Assembly: GCA_964035795.1 (NCBI GenBank)
Contig: OZ038322.1
Span: forward strand, 12,726,038-12,790,037
Origin: Pterobdella sp. o SKG-2022
Lineage: Eukaryota > Annelida > Clitellata > Hirudinida > Piscicolidae
DNA length: 64,000 nt
Reading direction: 5' to 3'
This document shows, in pieces, positions 50,006 to 64,000 of the stretch. A model generated the notes under the pieces. It saw nothing but the letters and a program-made list of their open reading frames with translations. It was not told where the DNA came from and searched no databases. Within the stretch, counting starts at the first letter, position 1. Each line of letters starts with the position of its first letter. Position numbers and translations under genes: made by a program.

Positions 50006-51820
50006 TTTCAAGTCTAAACACCTTGCACAATTATTACTCCAAGTAATCTTCTCTTCAAATAGTTGAACTGTAAATGTGATTCAGTGTTTGTGAGTGTTCA
50101 AGTAATGCAGCGTGTTGCTAAAAATGGAGATTGTAGAAGGATGAAATTTTCTGAACATTAATTCATTTTATTGATGGAGAGAAGTAATTTTGGAGGAAAA
50201 TTTAGGATCTAAAGATTATCAAAAGTCGTAAACTATGGCTTTTTGCAGCTTAATGATGGTTGCAAACATTTCTTTCTTTAAGTTTTCACACAAAAACATG
50301 TTAGCACCTCACAAAATATAGATCTTTGAAAGCCCATTATAAGCAAACATAAGTGAATGACTACTAAAAGGTGTTAACAATTTGGGCAACAACGAAATTG
50401 AGTTATCTTCCATTTCTAAATAAGTTTTTCTATATACAGGAAATTTAGAAAATTTTTGATTCCATAAATATTTTCCATAGCAACAAATGACGTTATAGAA
50501 ATATGTGACTGCATTTCTGATTAATAGGCCAAGACGAAGTCCACATTGAGAATCCTAACTATTTTACGATTATCGTGCTTTGTTCAACTACTCAAGAGTT
50601 AAGATAGGTGGAAAAACCGTTGTAATATTGTAGGTTCGCTCGATAATAAGCTAAAATCTGTAAAGTAATTTAATGTTATTTTTTTATAATTGGTATTTAA
50701 ATATATTGCTTACCATAAGGAAAAGGTCCCGTCCAATCTTCTGATTCAGTACATAGCGCTAAAACCTTACTCTCACTCTTATGTCAAATACAAACGCGTT
50801 GATTTCCATACTTACCATAAAAAACCAACGCTTACTAAAAACATTTTGGTTGTTGAAAAGCTAATCATTTTCATAACTCGATATATGAAAAAAATTGAAA
50901 AAAGTTGGCGAATCATTAGAAATGTAATCGACCATATTAATATTGAAAAAGCAATCTAGTAAAAATTGATTGAAAGAAAAATGATTTTTTCATGAAAAAA
51001 ATCTACACTCAAAAATTAAGTTCAAAAATACTTACTAAGTAACGTTTCTTTAAAATCAAGCCTTATAGAGTAATCGATTTTTTTAATAACTACTAAAAAA
51101 TTCTCTTACTATATTTTACTATGCTTTTCAAAGCTTTACTCAATTACCAAATTTGTATCGAATATAAAGCAAACGGACGTCTCAGCTGAAAACAAGGAAC
51201 GGAAATTTACAACAAAAACACTATATATGACATTTTTTTAAAAGCGCGTTAAAAATATTTTTTAAAAATCAAAAAAATCTAAAAAAATCAAGTTTTAAGA
51301 AATACAATACTTTTTTGAAATTTATTTTTTTTATATATTTTTCAAAAAACTACAATGGAAAAAAAAGTCAATATCGATATTATAACATTCAAAAGAAAAC
51401 ACTTTTAGGAGTTTATTTTATTTCACGAAGCTTTTCGCATGATGAAATCATATTATTTACGTTTGGCTCGAAGAATTAAAATGATATTATAACATTTTAT
51501 CTAGCGTTTCACGAAAAAGCTAAACTGATCATAAATTATATGCTTGCTTTTACTGAAGGTATTGAACATTTTTAAAATTTGAAATTTATTTTTTGTAAAT
51601 TTGTATACTTCATTCTTTTTTTGATTCCACATCTTACAAAAATCAGTTTTTTCACCTATAATTGACTTTTCAGGTCCTCATTAAAAAATTTTCTTAAATT
51701 ATTAATATAATTCACAAAAAATCTGTAAAACTTTTTTTCAAAATATAATGAAACAACATCAAACTAGAGATTCTATCATTTCTATTTAAAACATTATTCT
51801 ATTTAATCGAAATATTTAAA
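50006..51820. other. Intergenic AT-rich DNA upstream of ZC3H11A
   Basis: Holds the ZC3H11A promoter and 5' UTR near 50050. An open frame at 50690-50959 (+) has no family resemblance and no conserved structure. Repeat fragments lie at 51420-51545: a CGAAGCTTTTCG hairpin piece, a TTTGGCTCGAAGAATTAAAA fragment shared with 13142, and a third, weak copy of the short dispersed repeat. Confidence 0.35.
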
Positions 51821-51899
51821 ATATTGCTTGAATTATTCAAAAAATCTTTTACTTTTTCCATTATTCAAAATTTTTTCATACCTTTGGTAACCTTTGTAT

Positions 51900-52245
51900 T
51901 AGGAAGAGCATTCGCTAAAACAAAGGTTCATAGCTCAGCTTTCAATCGAGTCGGATGTCTCTGCAAAAACTGCGGAAAAATTAAAAAACCGCAAATATCA
52001 GGGCTTGGTGGGCAACTTCCATTTTCAACCCGTTGCATATGAGATAACGGGCTGCTGCAGCCCCACAACCGGCAGCTTTGTTGAGAAGTTAGGTAGAAAA
52101 CTTTTCGAAGCGACTGGGAACCCTTTGGAGGCAGTCTGGTTGCACCAAAAGGTCTCTTTTCCAATTGTCCACGGCAATGCTACCAGCATTTTTCCTGCCT
52201 CCGCTCTCCTTCCTTTTTTTCTTAAGTGTAGTTTTACTTTTAGTT
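51900..52245 (+). repeat. Third copy of the GC-richer 3-kb-region element
   Basis: Matches both arms of 2625-3225: GCAAATATCAGGGCTTGGTG, CAACTTCCATTTTCAACCCG, GGAGGCAGTCTGGTTGC, TGTCC-CGGCAATGCTACCAGCAT, then CTTAAGTGTAGTTTTA at the right end. Two overlapping frames (51824-52042 and 52005-52280) encode RVGCLCKNCGKIKKPQISGL and LGRKLFEATGNPLEAVWLHQ. The frame change implies a frameshift in one former ORF. It is probably the 3' part of a transposable element; the family is unknown. Confidence 0.7.
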
Positions 52246-52289
52246 TATATCGTTATTTATTGTTTTTAGTTAGTGTGTGAATTCTTATG

Positions 52290-54185
52290 ACAAAGGCCCT
52301 AGAAAAAATAAAATAATAAATGACACACAGAACAATAAAAAAGCTTTCAACTATTAGTTATTTTTTCAAGTGATAAATTTGCTTTAACTTTTAGTTAAGT
52401 GAATTTTACTTTGCAAGTATGAAATTTAAATGCTTTTCAAAATTTTTCGTAATTTATTTCTCATTCTAATAAATAGTTTTAATCAGTGCACAATACAAAT
52501 CAACCAAAAGATAATTTTAATCGTTAGGTTTTGTGCAATAAAAATATATTTTTCTCATGAACGCATTTTTTCTCTTAGATTTTTCTGTCTCATTTCATTA
52601 GAATTCTGTACTAAATTTTTCTTCCAAATGATTCTCAATTAAAACTATTTTGTTGATAACTTTACTTTTGAAAAACATCTTTTATGTTTCTCAAAAAAAC
52701 CTATCTTAAGTTGTTATATTTTACATCATTTTTGTCAGATGAATACTTAAGCCGAGCATCAGCTCGCTCCGGATTGTGATTTCAATAGCATAACAAGTAT
52801 GTTTCATAGGGCACTATTCGTGGGTACTAAAAATTTTTGAAGTAAACTTGGGCGGGATATCCAAAATATATACAGAAGACAGCATCATTTATGAGTTTGT
52901 GAGCTTTGTTTTACTAGCCACATGCTCGGGTACTTCATAGGATATATGATAGAAAAAAAAATTATTTAATAAAAAGACTGAAAAATTTTTGATAATGAAA
53001 ATAGTCATTCATTAATAGTAAGATGAAGAAACTGTTAAACGTGATATATCTACAGTGAATTTCACAAGTTATACTCATATTTCAAATGGTGTTCTAAATA
53101 CCTGATGCCTCAATTGTTGAAAAGAAAATTTTCATTCGAGTTGAGGTTACTGAAAGTATTTGACTTTGATACTCGGCAACAATCTGAACTCTAATTACTT
53201 TATAATTAACTGTTCAAAACCCACATAACCTAAAAGGAATGTACCATGCTATGAGATGGTTTCCGTTGAGAAGAGTGATAAGCGTGCATTTTAGCATTTA
53301 TTTTTTTTTGTATTTATTTTTTTCTCACGTTTATATTAATTGTGTTATAATTTTTATAGCGCGTGAGTGAAAAGACCACCACAGTCTGATTTTTTTCAAA
53401 ACTTTCAAAATTAATTTGTGTTTTTTATGAATTTATTCATACCTTTGATACTCTATATATGAAAACTTAAAAACAAGTTTTATCCTCAGTATTCAATCGT
53501 TATTGTTTCAAAACATATATAATGGGCATCTGGCAGATTGGTACAAACAAATATTCTCAATTGGCAATTCTTCTCTATTAGCGAGTATCAAAACAAACTT
53601 CAAAACTATTCACCTGGAATTTAGTATTCCAAAAGATTCAAAGCTTTTTTAAATCAAGAAAGTATTCTGAGGCTAAAAATCTTTCAAAAAATGCTTAAAA
53701 ATCATTTATATGTTTACTTTTATTTAAATCTTCATTTTAGCTCATTTGAACAAAAAAAAAATTTCGCAAAAGATGTTATGATCATTTAGATTTATGAAAA
53801 ACTATAGATCACATTAATAAGGCGGAAATATATTATGGCTGAGATGAAAACGTTTGGATTGCCGTTGAGATAATGGTGGAAAACATGAAAATTAGCATGT
53901 CGCAATTCAAAGATTCTTCTTATAAAGAAGTTTGTTTTTGAATAATATTTCAAACATTTTTTAACACAAAAAATATTCTTATTAAAAAAATTAATTTAAA
54001 AAACTTTCAAAATTTTCAAGTAACTTTGAAACAAATTTGAAGATGCATAAATAAAGTTTTTGAAGCATTTATAGTTTGAAGTTATCTAAATAAGTTTCAT
54101 TTTTATTTGAGCTATTCCCTTTTCAAATGATTACTTTTGAAGGTTTTGCATTGGAATTTATTCATCAAAAAGCCATAATCTACCA
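52290..54185. other. Intergenic AT-rich DNA
   Basis: Between the repeat and the promoter-like cluster. No gene, RNA or clear repeat is seen. Confidence 0.35.
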
Positions 54186-54219
54186 ATACACTTAATCTAC
54201 CACTACTCTGGGTCATTTT

Positions 54220-54345
54220 TATCCCCTCTCCTATGCAGTCAATTTAAATAGCCAATGGCTGATTAGTATCTTATGACTCGTGATCACCTACGTCATCAAT
54301 CAATATGGCGCCTGTTTTGGTGGAACTAATCGAGTTCGCATGACG
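54220..54345. promoter_or_regulatory. Candidate regulatory cluster (CCAAT, CRE-like, PBX-like, YY1-like)
   Basis: In about 100 bp: TAGCCAATGGCTGA (CCAAT box), CGTGATCACC, CTACGTCATC (CRE half-site), ATCAATCAAT (PBX/HOX-like) and AATATGGCGCC (YY1-like). Base composition is less AT-rich than on either side. It lies about 0.9 kb beyond the Six1/2 stop. No transcript start can be shown from sequence. These are motif matches only. Confidence 0.4.
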
Positions 54346-55177
54346 AAATAATCTTTTTCCGTAGAGAAAGGGGTGAGAAGATAGGGTGGAAATGGTATTA
54401 TGAAGATTAAAGCAATTTAAGCATGGTTTTTTTTCTACCTTTTACATAGTAATATTATAAAAATAAGTTTGTTAAATATTTTTTGAAAACTTTTGAAGCT
54501 CTTCGTTTGAATGTTTTTAACATCTAATGACACCTTTTCATGGTTTTATTGTTTCCAAAGGCACAGAAGCGTGAAGAGCTGCAAAACAAACAAACCGTCC
54601 ATTTCCATGGGGGCTTCCTTTATGAAATGGCATATTGATTGTCCTATCATCTCTCTTGCTTTTTTATATTCAAACCTCGATCCTTATATTTTTCAAATCC
54701 TCCTCAATATGCTTTACTTCAAAATAGCAACAAATAACGTTTTTTATTTTTTATAAAAACAACATTTTTTCCAACTATGTAAAAGTTTTTAAAAAATATG
54801 TTTCAACCAATCTCAAAACAAAAAGTTTATTTTCTATATGAACCAGAAAGAATTCTAAATGAATTAAAAAACTGTTACGATTTTTCTAAGAATGCCTGCT
54901 CAACAAAACAAACCCAGTAAGAAACAAATAGAAAACTTTCAAAGTTTTGAAATTTCAAAGTTAAATCTATAAAAAAGTTTAGTATTTAATCGCTGAAAAA
55001 AAATTAAAAATAGTGATTTTGTGTTTTGTGGGTTTATCCATTCATTGCAATTTTCTATTTTCTAAATGTTTTTTCCAATTTCCTTCTACCTCACTAGCAG
55101 TTTTACCATTATATTTGAAACAACTTTTCTTTTCTTTCAAATCTATGTCCTTATCCAATGAATTCCTTGCGAAAAGA
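54346..55177. other. Six1/2 downstream region
   Basis: Probably contains the Six1/2 3' UTR. A less AT-rich stretch at about 54550-54640 is open on both strands (e.g. 54511-54756 on plus) but resembles no known protein. Confidence 0.35.
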
Positions 55178-60687
<5,510 letters not shown>

Positions 60688-62330
60688 AACTCCTATTTTT
60701 TATTCAATACTGAAAAGTAATGTTTAAAAAATTCTAGTTTATGTGATAATATTCAAATTATAAAAATTGAAATGATATTAAATTTTAAAAAAAAAATTTA
60801 ATAAACAACTATCAAAATTTTACACAAGAAATCACGGAAGAAATCCGATTTTCTTTACAAAATGTAAAAAAAGAATAAAAGTTGATAGAAAGAAGATTGT
60901 GTGGGAAGAAGATACGATCTATTTGAAGAGCGAACCTTTGACCCGTTATTATTGGATACGACGGGATGCAGATGAGCAGTATCTGATGTGAAGTAGTTTT
61001 ATAGAAATGCCTAGCCAAGTCTATTTAAATTAATAGATTTCTATGCTTTTTTAACAGCTTGGAAATATATATTTAAACTTTATAAGAATAAAATTTCATT
61101 AGCAAGGTTTAACAGAGCTGAAATGCATTAATTTTTTTCCGCAGAGAATATTGCCAGGGATAGATAACCGCTTGTTTTTACACGCTCCATAACCTAAAGC
61201 AATGCTATGTTTAATGGTTGCTTTTATTACGTTCATTATTGAGTATTGTTGTGAGAAAGATATTTTGACTTAATCAAAGTCACAAAAAAATCAGAGACTT
61301 TTAGTTGAAATTGGAAGGAATGTTAAATAACACTTTTCCACTTCATTGCTTTCTTATGTTATCTAACTAGACAAAAATACTGCGTTACCTCCCTCTAAAT
61401 CTGCTGATGGAGAGATATGATCGAATTAGTTACTCAGCTTTTGCCTCAAAAGCTCATGTTTTTAATGTAAACTGATAAAACACTTGAATTCTCAAGTCTT
61501 TTGTGTAAAATAATAAAAGCTTAAAGAAGTAACGAGGTTTCCATTGTAATGTTTGCTGAAATATAATCAAAATTTTGAACAATATATATCTATATATAGA
61601 AAATATAGAAGTTATTTATTCAACAAAAATAAGAAGTATTTTGGGGCAGTCTTAATGATGCATACAAAAACTCCACACTTTTTTGTTTTTTTTTTTTGTT
61701 ATCCATTTGCATATATAACTATGAACCAAACATTAGAGGTTATTGTTCTGAGATTTTGGGCAAAAATAATCATAAAATTTGGAAAAAAATGTGCTCTGAA
61801 ATTTAAAATATTTTTCAAGTAAATTAGCATTGATTCAAATGATAAAATGCTCAAATTTGATGCCATGAAAACTCTCATAGATGAATAAAAAAAAGTCTGC
61901 AAACAGAAAAACAGTGAGTATTATGTTTTATAGAACATGAAGATTCAAGTGAAAAAATTCAAATTCGAAAATTCATAATGTAATGATTGGATTTCTAACA
62001 ATAATATCATTTATGGTACGTTGTAAATAAAAACTCACATTTCAGGGTTTGTCAACTTTCACTGCTTACACAACCTGTTTTCTTTTTATATACTTTTCAA
62101 AAATGTCTGTTTCACCTTTCATATTTAAATAACTTTTGATTAAATATATACATCAATACATATACCATAGTATACTTTAAAATGAATCTACATACATTCA
62201 TTAGTTCATATGTGATATAGTTCATACATGACTATTTATAAAAGTCAAGCTACTGTTATGTATATAAATACCCTGTCTATAGATGCTTGAGTTTATATCC
62301 ATATTGTTTTCTAAAAAGCATCCCACATAA
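60688..62330. other. Upstream region of Six1/2, proximal part
   Basis: AT-rich. It should hold the 5' UTR and possibly the promoter of Six1/2. No gene is seen. The open frame at 61553-61822 (+) has no resemblance to a known protein. Confidence 0.35.
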
Positions 62331-62359
62331 TACCACTTAACAAATAATTTGCTAGACGT

Positions 62360-62462
62360 AAGAAGCCAATCAAATGAAGAGGGCGGGCTTTAGAGCTATC
62401 TTTCAGTGTGCTAGTATTGGCTGACTGAGATTAGCGGCGTATTTTTGGCTATGTTTCTATCT
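62360..62462. promoter_or_regulatory. Candidate promoter/enhancer module A upstream of Six1/2
   Basis: AAGCCAATCAAATGAAG (CCAAT box), GAGGGCGGGCTTTA (GC box) and TAGTATTGGCTGACTGAGA (inverted CCAAT box) within about 90 bp. The order GC box, about 30 bp, inverted CCAAT plus GGCTGA-GAGA-like is repeated in module B at 62800-62880. Confidence 0.45.
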
Positions 62463-62794
62463 AGATTTATCTTTATTGTTAACATATATTTTTTTTTCTT
62501 TATTGTGGTTGAGGTAATTCATGAATTATTGTATTTACATGAAATTAATTATTTTGATTTAGAATATAAGTTTTACTAAATGAACTTGTTAAAAATATAT
62601 TCAAAAGTTTTCTTACATTATTTTAGTTGAAATATAAATTTAATGAAATAAGATGTGTCGACAAATCTAGCAGTTTTTGTGTTATTTTTGATATCTCAAA
62701 ACAAGTTTGATTTGTGATTTGAAGAAAGACAAAAATGCCGATAAAGTATTAGCCACACAAAATAAGGAATCAATAAAATCGCGCCTTAGAAAGC

Positions 62795-62890
62795 ATCTTT
62801 AATTGATTTTGTTTGAGGGCGTGGCTTAAAAAAGTTGACGGAACACTGATTGGTTGGCTGAGAGAAGGTGGGACTTCTTTCTTCACGACC
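62795..62890. promoter_or_regulatory. Candidate promoter/enhancer module B upstream of Six1/2
   Basis: TTTGAGGGCGTGGCTTAAAA (GC/CACCC-type box), then CACTGATTGGTTGGCTGAGA (inverted CCAAT), then GAAGGTGGGACTT. The layout follows module A about 430 bp to the left. Which transcript it serves, if any, is unknown; Six1/2 (-) is the nearest gene reading away from it. Confidence 0.45.
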
Positions 62891-63745
62891 TTTGTAGTTT
62901 TATTTTTTAACAGTTAAATCAATTTTTTTAACCGAAATTTTTTCGGTGTATTACAGTTATTTTAATTGAAATTTTTATATTATTTTTAAGTTGTTAGACT
63001 AACGTCGTTTGAAACATTTCCATTACCTATTCGCGGGGTTGAATTGGGAAAATTTCATACCAGATCAAATCTGAACAATTCATTTTAATCAATATTGCAT
63101 CCAAAATTCAATTTAAATGTGGAATATTAAATTTTATTTGAAACAAAAACTTTCACTGTAAATATTACTGAATTTATAGTTTGCGTAATGTTTAATATGT
63201 GATCTTTATCACTTAAAATTGAAAAATTTTTATAAAAAATAAAAAATTGTTTAAAAGTTGATAGTAGAAATTTTGAATGATTTAAATAAGTAGCCACTCA
63301 CTACTAATCAAAATCTGAACAAAAATGTATTAACCGTAATACCGACAATGATCAAAGACATAAATACACGTCTTTTATATTTCGTCAGAGATTAATCTTC
63401 AAACTACGTATATGAAAAAGCAATGTAGACCTAGAAAATAATGATGTATTTATGTTCAGTTTTGAAGAATCTTATGATGAACATACCACATAGAGTAGCG
63501 ATTTGAGAAGAATGGGTATTCAAATAAATAATAAGACTCAAATAGCCATCAAAATGGATACTGTATGAAACTATACTTAATACAATTTCAGCAAACCTGC
63601 TTTCAAAAGCTTCCATATTTATGTATTTAGAAAACGAGAATCATCAAAAATTAAACAATGAGTATAATCGAAATATTTAAATTAAGAAATATTATTTTAT
63701 TCAGTCAATGTTCATATTTAAAACGGCAAACATAATTTAAATGTA
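62891..63745. other. Intergenic AT-rich DNA
   Basis: Between module B and the partial gene at the window end. The minus-strand frame at 63616-63431 is not convincing. Part of this is probably the 3' UTR of the partial gene. Confidence 0.35.
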
Positions 63746-63747
63746 TA

Positions 63748-64000
63748 TCAATTCATATTCCAGTTTCTAGAGAACTTATGTAATAATCCATTCTTAGCAT
63801 CATCCTCATCACCTTCATCATCTTCCTCGTCATCATTATTTTCGATCTTTTCGTTATTTCTTTTGTAACTTTTATTTTCACTGTTATTATTATCACTATC
63901 TTTATAGATTTCACAACGTTCATTTGTCCGATTGATAATTTTTTCAATGTTTTCGCTAGAGCTCGCGTTTTCATCACTTTTTTTATGATTCACATTTTCG
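63748..64000 (-). CDS. C-terminal end of an unidentified acidic protein (partial)
   Basis: An open minus-strand frame runs off the window end and stops at 63748. It is rich in Asn, Glu, Lys and Ser, with a run NNDDEEDDEGDEDD and the final residues KNGLLHKFSRNWNMN. No domain is visible in this part. The composition resembles the low-complexity tails of the neighbouring Six1/2 gene, but that is weak evidence for kinship. It could also be an exon of any acidic nuclear protein. The upstream part lies outside the window. Confidence 0.5.
   Translation of the reverse strand, partial: ENVNHKKSDENASSSENIEKIINRTNERCEIYKDSDNNNSENKSYKRNNEKIENNDDEEDDEGDEDDAKNGLLHKFSRNWNMN

Noticed and set aside
50690..50959. 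89-codon plus-strand frame upstream of ZC3H11A
   Set aside because: No domain, no splice context and no resemblance to a known protein; composition fits chance.

Overview
This is AT-rich, intron-rich animal DNA. Its genes have many short exons with GT..AG introns, and intergenic and intronic DNA holds tRNA-derived SINEs, hairpin MITEs and non-LTR retrotransposon copies. The gene set (pinin, a HUNK-type kinase, NUBP1, coatomer gamma, FUN14, a TGF-beta ligand, nuclear lamin, ZC3H11A, Six1/2) is metazoan. The phylum cannot be fixed from sequence alone. A lamin with no visible lamin-tail domain would fit a tunicate, but that is only a hint.

Layout. 0.2-2.1 kb: pinin (-). 2.6-3.7 kb: a large palindromic repeat and a hairpin MITE. 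4.6-6.7 kb: HUNK-like kinase (-) with a very large activation-loop insertion. 8.0-9.4 kb: a tRNA-derived SINE, then an intact tRNA-Gly(GCC). 10.9-13.5 kb: NUBP1/Nbp35 (-). 14.5-15.0 kb: a decayed LINE. 15.7-25.0 kb: coatomer gamma (-), with a C-rich, G-poor LINE inserted antisense in one intron. 25.2-27.6 kb: FUN14 protein (+), divergent from coatomer gamma across about 240 bp. 28.1-32.2 kb: a four-helix membrane protein of LAPTM/Pasiflora-like layout (+). 34.25-34.55 kb: a 15-bp minisatellite. 36.6-38.3 kb: myostatin/activin-like TGF-beta ligand (-). 41.3-44.8 kb: nuclear lamin (-). 45.4-47.1 kb: decayed coding-like and repeat DNA. 47.6-50.0 kb: ZC3H11A-type CCCH zinc-finger protein (-). 51.8-52.3 kb: a third copy of the 3-kb repeat. 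55.2-60.7 kb: Six1/2 homeobox gene (-) with a 273-codon first exon, possible upstream CCAAT/GC-box modules at 62.3-62.9 kb. 63.7 kb to the end: the C-terminus of an unidentified acidic protein (-).

The genes do not form one pathway. They cover splicing (pinin), mRNA export (ZC3H11A), Fe-S assembly (NUBP1), Golgi traffic (coatomer), mitochondria (FUN14), nuclear structure (lamin) and development (Six1/2, TGF-beta). Gene models were spliced by eye by matching exon ends, phase and remembered family sequences. Coding ends are firmer than individual splice sites.
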